Source of the DNA: Verpa conica
Lineage: Eukaryota > Ascomycota > Pezizomycetes > Pezizales > Morchellaceae
Assembly: GCA_033030425.1 (NCBI GenBank)
Contig: JAUFSD010000016.1
Location: 806,001-870,000, forward strand
Reading direction: 5' to 3'
DNA length: 64,000 bases
The notes under the pieces were generated by a model that saw nothing but the letters and a program-made list of their open reading frames with translations, was not told where the DNA came from and did no database searches. Made by a program: the position numbers and the translations under genes. Of this stretch, positions 9,935 to 24,300 are shown piece after piece. The first letter of the stretch is position 1. Every line of letters begins with the position of its first letter.

Positions 9935-12921
9935 GTTGGATTTAGGGAGGAAGGTCCCAGGCTAAAGCTGATGCTAGTATATTGACTATTGGTGTTATTG
10001 GCTTTGTTTCCGAGGTAGATGGCTGGGAGTTGAACCACTTACCTTTCAAGCTTATATCAACAAATCCCCACAAGACGGCAATGTGAAGAAAGAGTTATTG
10101 GCCGTGCTGTCCAGCGAATCCGAGAAGCCCACGGTTTTTGTAGCCCTTCCATCCTCGCCTCTGATTCAGATAAAATAGGGCTCAGTGTCAAACTTCAAGC
10201 CTCATGATATGTTCTTAGTCGTCCTGAGTGGTCACAGGTCCTGTAGTACCAGAAACAAAACAGTTTAGAAAAACCGGGACCTAAAAAGAGACAGAAGTAT
10301 GACGCAACGCAGCTCCGAGGGTCTTCAAACCTCTGCTTCTGTACAGGGCTTAGTTTTATTTGCTAGTCGCAGCAAGAACATTAATAGTATAATATTTCTG
10401 CACCGGTTTCCAGCGGTCATTTTCAGAGATGTTTACCCAGGAGATATTAGTTGCCATGTCTCGAAGTTAGCTGTGTGCGTCATAGTCAGAAAGCTGGGCC
10501 CGGTGAGCTTCTAGAAGGCGGGAAGGGGGGGGTGAGGGGGATGTATGTTCACACGCAGCGTTTAGGGCGCCCATGTGCACATATATGATCCACGTATATC
10601 GTGTCGCGTGGTGCAGCGTGCCTGTTTGATCGATCGCTTAGGGTGGGCGCATGCAGGCACGCTCTTGACCCCTTGGAGCTTCCTCACCATTCCCTACGTC
10701 TGATCTTAATGTAGGGCAGCCAGCCATACAGCACTACCAAGCAAACAGAGATATCCCGGAATACACCAAAGATAGTGGCTGCGTCCCACCCCTCACGCGG
10801 CACTATTTCTTGTGAGGCGACTCCGAAACTCGCTCGAATTCTAAACAATATCTTAGACGTTCTTCTTTTCTAAGAAGGAAGAAACGGCAGTTTGATTCAC
10901 TACGTCATCTTCTAGGCCCGGATATCCTCAGCTGATCATGTGGTTAATTCCGGGTTAGGGTTCTGTCATACACCATCACTCTGTCCTCGGGAGTACGTAA
11001 TCAAGTAAAGCGTGACTACAAAAAACACTGCAGGCAGACCCTAGCACCACGCCGTGCTAACTGTAAAAACTCACCAATACTATACACTCAATGCCAGTCT
11101 TTGCCCTACACATAGTTTTGGTCTTTACAGTCATAAACTCAAGGCTACTACACTGTAACACATTACAAAAAACCCGCTCGGGGCGGAGAATTCTGCGGGT
11201 GAACTTTGTGCGTAGTGAGGAACTCAGGACTGGGTAGCGTGGGCGCTGATTACTTCTAATAAAACTATCGAAACATATAATTTAAGACAGGCCTGAAAGT
11301 TTTTTTAATCAGCCGCAGCCTTGTGCGACTACTCAGCCGATACATCCCAAACTAACCTAAGACCCTTTTAAGGATTTATATAGTCTCTAGATACAGCCAC
11401 ACGTTGCTATGTCGAATCATTATATGTTATACCCTTGCTATCTCGTAAGAATTGATGACGTAAAATTCTTTCTTTTGCTCGTTAGAATCGGATTTCTCTT
11501 ATTATTTTAATACTATTTATGGAACCTCCCCTAGTTCTTAACATCTGGTGCAAAGAGCACGACTCTATAATATCTGTCGCCGAGTTTCACCCCCTACTAA
11601 TGTATTATAAATGTAAAGTCTCCCCTAGGAGGAGGAGAAAAATAAAATAAAATAAAAAATAAAAAAAAATCTTACTAATACTATATAGCTTAGCTAGAGT
11701 GATTACCAACTATGGGGGCGCAAGTGGGCCAGACTCTAGTTTGCCACAGGTGGTGAATTCAAGTACAAGAACTCTGGGGTCCAGCACCTGTATGTGATGT
11801 TTATCCTGAATCTAGCACTCTGTACTTGGGTCAATATACATTTACTGAGACGGTGGTTAGCTTATCTCTCCATGGTGTATTTGCAGCCTAGTCACTCTGC
11901 CACCTAGTCAAAGGCTCAATAGGCTAAATAATACTGATTAGAAGTGTCTGATCTAAGTGTAGAGCGCTAGACTCAGTGAAAATAGCATGTACACGCCCAT
12001 TTTTTTTACTTGGAATTACCACTGGGGTCTGACTAATTTGCGCCTAGTCTATACATCACTGAACACATGGATATCGACGAGAGCATCTAAACCCTACTTT
12101 ATCGTTGGATGTGCATGAGATATAATTGCTTCTATTCCTAAATGCGGGGAGGAGATGGAAGTATAACTAAATATAACCCGGGGCTCCTCTATATGCTAAC
12201 TAGGTAAAGGGAGACTTATCACCCAAACCTCGACTAGCGGTATCGTCATTAGGATTAAATGTAGTTTAGTATAACTTCGCTTTTTCCTCTCTATATTTGC
12301 TAATATGGAGCTTTGTACAATATAGGTTGCATCAACTACATTTTATATTAGACTATGACAGTCATAGAAAAACTACATTACATACATACATACGTACATA
12401 CTGTACAGCAGAACCGAAGCAGGACAATGATCCCACCACCCTCAATGGGGAAAGTATGGGGGGGGGCTTCAATCCTTCCCCCCTCCGATAGAGCCAAAAA
12501 GTGAAAGAGAACAGAAATAGCCGGGCTTTGACAAAAAAAAAAAAGAAACCAACGCCTCATTGCTCCTATTACCTCCTTCTACCAGTTGAATGAACTCATT
12601 GAGCCCTTTAACACCCTAATCTATCATTTTCTCCTTTCCTTTCTTTTCCGTTCCTTCATTTGAAGATAGAGATAGGTCGATAGATGTGTCAGAAAAATAA
12701 GGAAATACCAATGTGGGTTTTCCCAGACGCTCAATCCACCTATGCTGATCTCCATCTTTCTCCTTTCTTCTTCTGATGACGATGGCGATGTTTAATGTAC
12801 AATGCTTTGAACCTCAGAATGATAAAAAGAAATAGTTAAAGTCCTTAAAGGAAAAGAGAAATAAAAGAAGTAAAAAAGACAATCCCAGAGTAAGACAATC
12901 CCAGCCATCTGACCTCTATCC
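9935..12921. other. gene-poor region with one inverted-repeat element
   Basis: No gene is seen. The left 1 kb is moderately GC-rich and contains TTAGGGTT at 10955-10962. A MITE-like element occupies 11718-12044. The right part is AT-rich with an ACAT microsatellite near 12372-12400, and is probably MOT1 3' UTR beyond about 12600. Confidence 0.5.
11718..12044. mobile_element. MITE-like inverted-repeat element, copy 1
   Basis: The element starts GGCGCAAGT and ends TTTGCGCC. Imperfect terminal inverted repeats of roughly 50 bp pair GGTGGTGAATTCAAGTACAA on the left with TTACTTGGAATTACCAC on the right. The interior (CCAGCACCTGT, CTGAATCTAGCAC, GTACTTGGGTCAA, CCTAGTCACTCTGCCACCTA) matches the element at 49571-49879 in the same order, so the two are diverged copies of one family. 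No coding capacity. Confidence 0.75.
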
Positions 12922-15900
12922 TTACGCCTGCAAAGTTGCGATGAAATTATTGAGATCATATTCATCGGTATACTGCGAATCATCCCAGAGTTCTCCAAGA
13001 TCGTCCAACACACCCTTAGTACCTTTCTTAATAACCTGCCCGTTGACATCCACCATATCTTCTTCTGCGGCCTCTTTTTGCATGACCCCCGCATCACCGA
13101 CATTAAATAGGTCTAGTATTTGATCTGTTTCCATAGTTGCCAGGCCGGCGTTTTGTTGGTTTACAACTGTCGATGCAACATCTAACTTGAAGCGTTGGAG
13201 GCTATTTGAATTTATTAGTAATGTATTACATAAAAAAGGATAAATAAAAACGTACCTCATAATCTTCTCCTCTAATGTGCTGCGAGTGACAAGACGGTAC
13301 ACATTGACTACTTTCTTTTGCCCGATACGATGTGCACGATCCATAGCTTGCATATCCTTTTGAGGATTCCAGTCATGCTCCACAAAAATAACTGTATCTG
13401 CACCAGTCAAGTTGAGACCTAAGCCACCAACATGAGTAGTCAACAACAATACATCAATTGATGGATCCCCGTTGAATTTAGTAACAATGTCCTGCCTCTT
13501 TCTTGCCTCAGTACCACCATCCATCCTTAAATATGACACAGTTGGCAGCAGTTTTTTCAGTACATCATTTTCCACAATATCAAGCATCTCTTTTAACTGA
13601 CAGAAGATCAATGCACGATGCTGACTGATAGCGGTCGCTTCGGTTGGTATTTCGCCACCGCTGTTGACGCTATCGATTCCGATACCACAATCCACAAGTA
13701 AGTCTCGTAAAGCTCCTAGTTTTGGTGCATGAATAGGATCCCTTATATGTGATTTATCTCTTATTAGTTGGCGGGTAAGCTTCTCGAACTGTGGATGTTT
13801 CTCATTGAGGACTAGAGCCGGAGAATTGCAAAGCTTTCGCATATACTGTAAGGCTTGGAAAATATGCTGTTTGGCTTGCTTGTCTCCCTCTGCTGCAACA
13901 GCTCCGACGATTTGCTTAGACTGCTTTTTGGCGAAATCGTCATAGAGCTTCTTCTGTAACTCACTGAGGTCGCAATAATAGTTCTGAATGATCTTCGGCG
14001 GTAAATCATCTAGAACTTCTTCCTTCAATCTCCTAAGTAAGAATGGTAACACTTGCTTATGCAGAGCTTCAATCGCCAGCGCACCAGCTTCTTGCTCCTT
14101 CGAATTGCTCTTGCTATTCCGGCTTGCGGCAATTGGTTTAGCGAACCGATCTAAGAACACCTTCTCCGTGCCTAGGAAACCAGGCATCAAGAAATCGAAC
14201 AACGACCACAACTCAAGAACATTGTTCTGAATAGGCGTTCCTGACAAGATTAGACGATGGTTTGCAGATATTCTTTTTACTGCTTGGGTAAGTTTCGCCT
14301 TGGAGTTTTTGATGATATGTCCCTCATCGAGAACGCAATAATTCCAACTAAAGGACCCAATATTCTCAATGTCATTTCTGCAGATATCATACGAAGTGAT
14401 GACAATGTCGGTTGTGCCGAGTTGTGCCCGGACGCGTGCACGTTCTGCTGGATTACCAATATAGCACAATGCAGTGAGAAAAGGTGCAAACTGATTGATT
14501 TCTTGCATCCAATGCCCCGAAAGAGTTGGAGGACAGACAATAAGTGATGGTAGACGACGATTTTCGATTGCACCTGTTCTTGCGAAATCTTGCGCACGCA
14601 AGTAGTGATCGCTGGCAATGATGCAAATGGTTTGAAGCGTCTTTCCAAGACCCATGTCTACATCAAGTCAACACGGGTACAGCCCAAATTTACTTTAAAA
14701 CTCAAGGGCAATACTAACCATCACATAAAATGCCATGTAAGTGGTACTTGTTTAAGAACGCAAGCCAATTAACTCCCTCTTGTTGATAAGATCTTAATGA
14801 TGCCTTAATAGCGACTGGAAGCTCGAATGCCTCGACCTTGTGCACATCTAGCATCTGCGATATAAACTTCCGCTCTCTATCACGGCCCTTCAACAGCTCC
14901 TCGGAAAGTCCGGGAGGATCAGGAATACCGGCCTAAGAAAATTAAACTAGTCAACTACAACGTCTATCAAGTAATAGAAGGGAGCTACAAACCTCAAGTG
15001 GTACTAATTTAACTAGTGTGGCAAATGTAGTCGTTGCGATGAGCCGTACATCATTATCGGAATCACTCATTCTTCCCAGTACTGGAACAATTAAGAACAC
15101 AACGTAAGGGAGAATATCAGTCTCCATGACGTGGATCAAATGATATACACACTCAATAGCGCCCTGCCGATATCGCAGCTCATGGGCATTGGCAAAGTTT
15201 GGCAAAACTTTTTCCACCAGGGTTGTCATTCCCTCGATAGTAATAACACTGCATATTGTTGCAAAACACTTTGCAGCAGCGTAGCGGAGCACAGAGTAGT
15301 TGGACTGGAGTGCTCTTATAATCAAGGGGAAAAGACCAATAATTGACGGGTAAAGATCGCGATGGAATTTTGGAAGTAGTGCTCGAATTGTTGAAAGACC
15401 ATCAACGACTTCTTGACCGAGTGTGACGTTAGGATCTTTGATATTGCTTGGAAGTTCGCCATCAAAAGCGATATGCAAAGGTGCCTCGATACAATCTCGT
15501 AGCTTCGGTACGGCATCAAATAACGAGGCGCCAAACGTCTGAGCCAACTGTTCCAGCGCTTCTTTGGCACCACGCCTTTTGATCCTTGCTTCTCTTGCTT
15601 CCCTTTCGAAGGCTGCCTGATCAGCGTGATCCTTACGATCCTCTTCTTTTCTCAAGGATAGGATATTCTCTTCAAGGGTCTCGTTCTGGTGGAACATGGG
15701 AACTTCCGAAGTATCAACGCAGAGGAAAGAGTTGAGGTTCTTGGTAAGTTTATCTGCCACAGCAGCACGCCCACTTTTTGAACACAGTCCCACGAGTGAG
15801 GCAATTGCTTGAGCCGAACGCCGCTGCAAATCAAGATTCTCTTCTAGCTTGACGCTTTCCATGACACCATGAACGACCGGATTCAACTTCTTTGGTAGCT

Positions 15901-18900
15901 GCCCAGAAGCGATATATGCACCAGCAGCTGCCGCCAGCACCCGGACATCACGCTGCGCCTTTGCTACTTTAGCATCCTCTATTGCTACTACAGCACTTGC
16001 TCTTGCATCTGCGAGCGCTTGCGAAGACATTAGTTTCTGTGTTGGGAGAAGTGCGCGCTTGAGACGGGTAAATTCCTCCCCGACGATCTTTTCTGCCTTC
16101 TCGACACTGAATGCATCTGGGCCAGCCTCTGGATCTCCTTGACAAACCGCGGCAATATGAGGGATCTTGGATGCGGATACGCGACCAATATCTCGGAAGG
16201 CGTTGAGTAAAGAACGGCACTGAGCTTGAACGATATGGACATATGAAGCCAGGTCACGGTAGCATGATGGCCTGTCAGAGTTGAGCAGGCTGGAGAGTGC
16301 TTCTAAGAATGCTACCTTCAGGTCCGTGCTTTCGTTCGTCTCTTTTGCATACTCCTCAATAATCATTGCTGTCACGAGTTCCGTGGAGGAATAAGGGGAT
16401 TGGAGGCACATAACAATCCTAGAGTGAAATGTAGACAAAGCTTCCTCTCTTGGCCAAAGGCTCATGGCTTTACCCAGAGCCTTTGCGCCAGCAATCTTAG
16501 TCTTGATAATCGTCTCCACACCAACCAAGTCAACATCACCTTGAATCATGTGACCATCAACATTATGCGCTGATACAGCTGGCTCTTCTTTCTTCTCACT
16601 CTTGCGACGTCTTTTAGCTACAGGCTCTTGCGGAACGACGGGGGGCTGAGCGGGTGAAGGCCCCCTCATTAGTCCCGGGAGAACCAATGTCTGTCCCGAT
16701 GGCCTGATGAACAGGGACGGGTCCATGGGATGGGGATGTCGGGAAACACCAATGGGCGTCGTGAGTAGGGTAACGAGAGGATCAAGATGCACCCCAAACT
16801 CAGCCGCAAAACGATGGGGGTTATCCCGGGCGAGCTCTTCCGTTAACGCCATCCAAACTTGTAAAGATAATGATAAGACAGACTAATATAAAGTCAGCTA
16901 GATTAGGTAGGTAGGAAGGAGGAATATCAAATAACTTACCTCGACTCTTTCAACTAACAAGTTTTGGAAAATTAACCTAAGAATTTTTCCCTCAACCCAT
17001 CCCTTTGTTCCATCACCTTGAATATTCAAGAATGTCAAAAGAGCACGGAGAACCGCAGCCCGTACACTGGTAATTGTGTGACGCAAGAAGGGGTAAAGTC
17101 GAGGTACCAGTAAGGCGAATGATTGCCTATGATCAGTTAGTCAAATCACAATTTATAAAGAAGACCAATTGGAGCACTTACGAGGGATCTGTAGAAGCTT
17201 TCATTCTCATGGCTTCTAAGACTTGAGGGAACGAACATAGCTTCGCCAACAAATCCATAACTGAACCTGTACTTGCGCTAAGATCATCCTTAAGGTGTGA
17301 AAGACATTCCCAAACAACGTTGATCAGGCCATCGACGGCTGCAGGCCGCAAATTGATGAATTCAGAGGCTATAGGAATGAGAGTAGCTGCACTAACGGCC
17401 CTGACATCGTCATCATGATCTGCCAATCCTCGCATGACAGCTCTAACCACCCCATCCAGGAGCTCTGTATCCTTAACTAAGAGGTCCGTACGAACAGCAA
17501 CAAGGTATTTCAACCCGAGCATGCCCCCGTGGCAGACTTCCCAAACTGGATGGACAAGGTTAAGGTCCTCTTGCATAACAAGTCTGTACAGAATGCGGTA
17601 TACAGAATGCACTGAGATTGGTGGAAGATGGAGTAAAAGTGCACCCATCGTCTGCGAGGTTGTTTCACGAATTGGAGCAACCACCTAAGAGATATTAGCA
17701 ACGAAGAATAATGACTAAGAGCTTAAGGAGACGTACGGTATCAGAGACATAGTCACCGAAACGATCTAGCATAAAAACACAGCACAAACGGCACGCCAGA
17801 TCGTCTAACCATCTACGATTTAGTACATCGTTCTCCTTACGAGTTTTACCCCTCTCTCTTCCAGCTCCACCCCCGTGCACCCTCACAACTTCTCGGATAC
17901 CCATGGCAGCACCATGCCTGATTTCCCAATTAGGATCAAACATGTCTACTAAAAGAATCTCACATAGACGCTCAAAAGGCCATTCAAACACCTCCCCAGA
18001 GGTTTGAATGATTGGAGAAGGTGGAGCTGCAGGGCCTTTGTGTTCAACGACAATTTTGGTATCATCTGGGGGATTCTTTGTATCCAAGGAAAAGTAGTCG
18101 GCAACAACGACAGTTCCATTTACGATATCCTGCTGCTTTACTGGATGTGGAGTATTAACTTCGATAGGTGTTTGTGGTACAACATCCATGCTCATCCGTC
18201 GTGCTGACGAACCGAGATCTACCACACGGACTTTATTCGCATGGTTCTTAGCATTTGCTTTGGCCTTCCTTTTCAGCATATTTTGTTGTCTTTTGCTAAG
18301 TCCTAGAGCTCCCTCATCCGTTGGCGTTTGGGGTGTATTTGGGCCATCCGGAGACATTGCCATTATTGTTGTTTGTATAGCTGGTGAAGCCATAGGTGGG
18401 CGGAACACTCCCCCAACAGAAGTATCAATCCTCGGTGTTTGCACCGAGTGACCTATTGTCGCAAAGTCCTTCTCCGTGACAATCTCATCCTCAATATATT
18501 CACCACCAAGACCTAATCTTGCGGTTACGTTCTTCTTCTGTGCCGCCAAACGCTCTGCTGGATCGAGGTCAGCCAGGGAATAGTCGTATTCTTTGCCTGA
18601 GCTCCCAAGCAATTTTTTGCCGTTCTTGATGACTGCTGTTATATCGAGTGTATCAAATGTTAGTAAGTCGTCTGGGCTAGTACCAGTGGCACCATTCTCT
18701 AATTTGAGTAGTAGTGCTTCATGAAGTTCGTTTTCCTGCTCTTCCTGTTTAGGCTCTGTTTTTACAGGATCATCTAGGGCATTAGGGTCCCATTTTTCGG
18801 CATTCTCGACAATGCCAGAGATTGCCTTATTTGCTGCTAGCCGGGTATCCCAGTTTTTTGACCTTAAAAATGGAACAACCCTGTTTAGGAGGTTGAATAA

Positions 18901-19397
18901 CTCATCAGGGTGAGCCTTCTGGATATCGGCGAGCTGGGTAGCAGCTGTGGTTCGCACAAGCTGACTCGACCCGGAGTCGAGTAACCTGTAATGACGCAAG
19001 CGACAGCTGTTAGAAACACTTGAAACAAGCCCCGGGATAAAAAGGTTGGAGATAAAAAAGCAAAAGCGCGGCTCTGCACAGAGTGGCACTTGATAGGTGA
19101 TAGGTAGTGGTGGTGTAATGAAACACAGCAGGGAAAGTAGAAGTAGGATCATCACTCACGTTACAAGTCTGTCTAATCTGTGGGGCAAGCAATCACAAAG
19201 ATAGATTCGTTAGTTCTTCGGTATGTAGATAGACAACAGCAGCAGCATCATCATCATCTCACAATCTCTGTGAAGGACGGGCGTCATGAATCATGAATCA
19301 TCATTCATCATCATCAATCACGTAGTCTGCTGATGATGCAGCAGGCGTTGTGAGAAAATCACGTGCGGGCCAATGGACAGGAGGCTTACCTGGACAT
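12922..19397 (-). CDS. MOT1: TATA-binding-protein-associated ATPase Mot1 (BTAF1, Swi2/Snf2 family)
   Basis: Nine exons give 1916 aa: 19397-19390, 19177-19160, 18985-17737, 17684-17182, 17126-16940, 16882-14993, 14932-14719, 14657-13256 and 13201-12922. All phases close. Mot1 removes and redistributes TBP on DNA using ATP. Residues 1 to ~1250 are HEAT-like repeats that clasp TBP, starting MSRLDRLVTLLDSGSSQLVR. The ATPase follows: motif I DMGLGKT (~1357), the family-specific DEGH box in LDEGHIIKN (~1465), SGTPIQNN, then HVGGLGLNLTGAD and MDRAHRIGQKK in the helicase C lobe. The C-terminal part LQRFKLDVASTVVNQQNAGL is diagnostic for Mot1. The first two exons are only 8 and 18 nt, so the start rests on splice inference, but the resulting N-terminus matches the family. 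Confidence 0.95.
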
Positions 19398-21350
19398 GTT
19401 CTAAGCAGCGACAACGCCCATAGTGGGAAGGACAAAAAAAGTGTGGGTGAGGGACAGACTGGTTGAAATGGGTGGCCGGAAATAAAGAACAAGTAATCCC
19501 TTGGCGCGATGTGAAGACAAGCTAGACAAAGAAGGAAGACTATTATTATTGTTTACTTTATTAAATCCGTGGGCGGGAAAGAGGAAGGGGCGCGCGAACG
19601 GGAGATCAGATATGGTGGTGGGTTCAAACACACGCATACATACACACCACTCACGCACGCAGATGGTCACTGCAACACACCAATCAGAGTGAGGTCCCGA
19701 GAGCGTCAACAACTGTCGAAACCGTATAGGCCGTTGGTTGGTCGGGTTGGCAAGCAGGCAGCAGGTACAGCAGTTCGACGAGGGGGTATGGGTAAATGTT
19801 TGAACGGGCGGGTGAGCGGGGACAGCGGTCGGTTTTTAAGGGGGCTCTGTTTGGTGTTTTTCGCAGTATATCTTGGCAGACTAGGGTAACGCGCCGCTAG
19901 TCAAGTGTGGTGCGAGACTAAGAGTGCTGACTTCCTAGGTGGGGAACGGATGGCGGAAAGTGGAAAAAGCAAAAATAAAGACGAGAAAATCACAGCTCCA
20001 AAGACGGCGCTGCTGCGGGGAGCTTTGGACACTCCATTTCTGAGCTTCTGGGGGTTACCGCCTCCCCTTTTAACGTACTGGCCTCCGCGTTAGACCCCGG
20101 CTTTTTGCCAAGGGACGCTAGGCCCACAGTGGCATGGCTCCATGCATCCCGGCTGCAGCCAGCCTTGCTTTGAGGAGGGATTCGAAAGCGAGGGAAAAAC
20201 AGTTTGTGCCGAGTTCAGACTGGGAGCCGGGAAACACGCTGTCGTTGGTGATATCTGGCCTCGATAAAGTGCATTTGTGATTCAAAGTCAAGAAATGTAT
20301 CCACGAAATCAATCATACACTGGGGGATGTATGTCATGTGATCTCAGCAGGCCTAAATATTTGTGTTTGACGACTCATCTTAATGTTTTGCGGCTGACTG
20401 CTGGGTTTGACAGGACTGTCATAGCTGACCCTAATGTGAAACATACATGTAGTATACGTAGATGACGGGGTGGATATGATGAGGGGTCACTTGTCTATAG
20501 TGCACATATGATGACTTAGCATCACAGGTTTCCACAGTAAGGAGGTCCTGTCTAGGGGATCCAAAGACTATCTACAAGCATGTCCACATCACCTTCACTT
20601 ACATCTCGTATCGTATATATGCCCATCAGACTACATAGTAACTAGGTGTATGTAAAAAAAAAGTGTATCTCCACGATAGGTAGTCCTTATTCGGCATGCG
20701 GATAAAAAACGCGTCGGCACTCTGATAGTGTATCCCGCAGCTATATCGTCCCCGTCGATCTGGATTCCAAGGTTTGGGGTCTGGGGAACCCGTATAGTAG
20801 AAAAAAATATACAGATTGATGAGGAGCTGTCTCGCTGTCTAACCACATTCTCAGAATTGTCTAGGGTCACCGGCTAGCGACGACCACCTCATCCGTTGAA
20901 ACCTCCGCATGTACCTGGTGAAGAGAGGTAGATCAGTGACTTCTCCCACTGCACCTAACGTCCACAAGGGAGACCTCAACTCGCATCATCAGATCAGTCA
21001 GCTCGAATCTTCACAACTATCCCATCCTCATTCAACATCCTTACTTTCCATATTCACACCTCCCCCCCATCTACACCCTTCCATCTCTGTCTCGACACAG
21101 GGTGTACTCCAGGCACTCCCCACTCCCCTTCACCCACTGGTAGCAAACAACCCCCTCCGAAACCCTTTTTTGAATAGAGCTACATACCGAGACATATTCC
21201 TTCACCTCATTCTGCTACTGTTAACCAAACAGGGGGCAATATACTCCCTCTTCCTCCTGCTATCCTGACTGCTGCTTCTTGCTCTCTGCAGCTCCGTTGA
21301 CACCCTCTGCGATTGGCCCTTTAGCGGATCCTCAACCCCGGTACTCTTCT
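19398..21350. promoter_or_regulatory. divergent promoter and leaders between MOT1 and the Ark/Prk-like kinase
   Basis: Nearly 2 kb separates the two start codons. The left part (19400-20100) is GC-richer. The right part, 20990-21270, is CT-rich and is probably the kinase 5' leader. That leader holds a 119-codon frame beginning at ATG 20909, which I treat as an upstream ORF or chance. A CTCTCTGCAG at 21281-21290 looks like an acceptor of a leader intron. Confidence 0.5.
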
Positions 21351-24300
21351 ATGGCTGCGCCGAGTTACGGCCATCACCCTGCTCAGTATCCGCAGACGTA
21401 TCATGCCCCCCAGATACCTGTTCCGAATGCCCCAGCTGGAACATTCCTCCCAGGAACATTAATTACAGTCGGCGCTCACAAATGCACTATAGACCGGTAT
21501 CTATCCGAAGGCTAGTTCTTTCACCATCGGTATAACCCGTATTTAACTCATTGCTAATGTCAATCGGACTTACTAGGTGGTTTTGCACATGTTTACCTAG
21601 TCAAACTATCACGCCCAGTTGATGGGTTAGATGTAGCCGTGTTGAAACGGGTTGCCGTCCCGGACAAGGAGGCCCTTACGAGCATGAGGACGGAAGTTGA
21701 GACAATGGTTCGTCCCAGTCTCTCGGGGTATCTTATCTTATCTCTGAATTTTGGAAACTCCTAGAAACGGTTAAAAGGTCATCGACACATCGTCACATAT
21801 ATCGACTCACATGCTTCACATCTGAAGGGTGGTGGATACGAAGTTTTTCTGTTAATGGAGTTTTGCTCGGGTATGAGAAAACCGAGGTCGCCGCACAAGG
21901 GGTTGCGCTGACAGCTGCTAATAGGAGGGGGCTTAATCGACTTTATGAACACCAGGCTACAAAACCGACTGACGGAACCTGAAATTCTCAAAATTTTTGA
22001 CGACGTAGCTGAGGGTGTTGCTTGCATGCACTATCTTCAACCCCCGCTTCTTCACCGAGATCTAAAGGTTGAGAACGTTTTGATAGGATCACACAGGGGG
22101 TACAAGCTTTGTGATTTTGGGTCATGTGCTTCAGTTCGACCTGCAGCGCAAACTGTAGTAGAATGTCGACTAGTGGAAGAGGATATCCAGAAACACACGA
22201 CTCTCCAGTACCGGTCTCCGGAGATGGTTGATGTGTACAGGAAATTGCCTATTGACGAGAAGTCTGATATATGGGCTCTTGGTGTTCTTTTATACAAACT
22301 TTGCTATTATACAACGCCTTTTGAGGAACAAGGAACACTTGCTATTTTAAATGCCTCCTTCAAATTCCCTTCTTATCCTCCGTTCTCGGACCGTATAAAA
22401 AAACTTATTGGTGGGTGTCTGGTTATTTTGTTTTCTCGTGGGTTCAACTGACGGCACCAGCATGGATGTTGCGAGAGTCTCCTCAGCAGCGCCCCAATAT
22501 TTACCAAGTTGTTCGGGAAGTCTGCTCAATGCGTGGAAAGCAAATACCAATAAAAGATGTAAGTTTCAAAAATATCGATATCAGACTTTATAGCTGACAG
22601 TTACCAGATTTATTCAGAGCTTTCAGTACAAAGGTCCCCCATGGAAAAGCAAGTATCTCCCACGGTCCAATCTCCCCCAAGTATTGTCGCCTACCAGTCT
22701 CCTCCTCCACCCCAGCCGCAAGCGCTTCCAGATATTACACCCATGCGACGTGGTAGACCGACTAAAGATAGCCAGGCGGCGCACTCGCCGGCTACTTCCC
22801 GAACAAGGGCGGCTGACCCATCCCCCCAAATCCGCTCAACATCAACAGATCCTTTTTCTGCTCTAGATCAAAACACTGTCTCGCTCAACATGGACGATTC
22901 TGCATCTAGATTTCCAAGTGTGGAGCAATTCAATTTACTTCATGATTCCGGAAATAAATTTGAATTTGCTGAAGGACTACTACCATCAATACCAGATCCT
23001 GCGAAGAAAGATCTTAGTACCCGACTAACTGAGAAGCTCGCGGATGATGCTTTTGCCTCAGCGGCACCACAGCCCGCGCAGAAAGCACCAACTGGTCAAA
23101 AGCAATATCAAAGCATATCAAGACCAGTTACGGGACATGGATTGTCGGGGTGGCCAGTTCTCTTGGAACCTCAACCAACTCGGCCGGTGATGGTTTCTAC
23201 GGGAACAATGACTTCTCCAGAATCATCATCTTCTAGATCACCATCTCCTCGTGATTTCCCTATGTCAAGAACAAACAGTAAGCACCAAGAACAGATATTT
23301 GACTCACAAGGTTCTGCTTCTACAATATCTCGATTAAAACAGCAGAGGCCAACCACACTACTTGAGGTTGGCCGCTCAGCAACCCATACCCCTACTGTAT
23401 CCCGAACACCAAGCTCCTCTCGGCCATCCCTTGAATACTCCCGTTCCGCGTCAGCACTTGAAGCAGGAAATCCAAACCCACCGCCTCGTTCGGCCTCTGT
23501 AAACTCAAAACCTCGACCCACTAGCGTTTATATCGAGTCTAACCTAGAATTCCTCCGAGATCTTGATTCCGCAACCACCCAAGGAACTAGTAGTATGCCA
23601 CCACCGAGTACAGCATATACGATTCAGCAAACAATCACCGGTCAATCCATAAGCTCTCAGAGATCCGTAAATATCGAGTCAAACGTGGATTATTTAAAAG
23701 CGATAGAACACGAATCGGATGTAAAGCCAGAAAGGAGAAGTGTGAGTGGGAATTTTGTTGCAAAGCACGTAAAGCGTGCTAGCATGCCTTCGATATCACT
23801 TCCAGGTACCAAGAGCCTTTTGGCTGGTAAATTTGGGGATGCATTCCGTAGGTTTGAGCGTAACAACACTGGCGGGTCATCACAAGACCAAAACCAAGAG
23901 AGGACATCAAGCCCTGAGCGTGGGATGATGCCTGTGATTACCGGTAGTCAAAATGTATCTGACCTGGAAGATGATTGGGAGGTCAGTAGCCAGGACGTGC
24001 CGCCGGAGATGAAGCGGGAGCTAGAGAAACGGCGACTTTCCCAGGAAGAGAGACGGGTTGCTGCAGCAGCAGCGGATTATAAAAGACAGCTTGCAGAACG
24101 AGATGCGGGTGTTAGACCTTCGACCTCAAGCTCGAGGAATAGAGCAAACTCAATTCAGAACAAGGTTAAAGCACTCCTCAGTGAAAACCGTGTCCCAACT
24201 CCTAAAACAGCCGAGGGGTATGGCCGATTCACTGACGTCCCACAACAGCAGCAACTAATTGATGTACCAAGTCGATCGAAGTCGAACCCAACGGAAAAAC

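Noticed and set aside
20909..21268. 119-aa frame upstream of the Ark/Prk-like kinase
   Set aside because: It does not join to the kinase frame and is CT-rich leader sequence. An upstream ORF role cannot be excluded.
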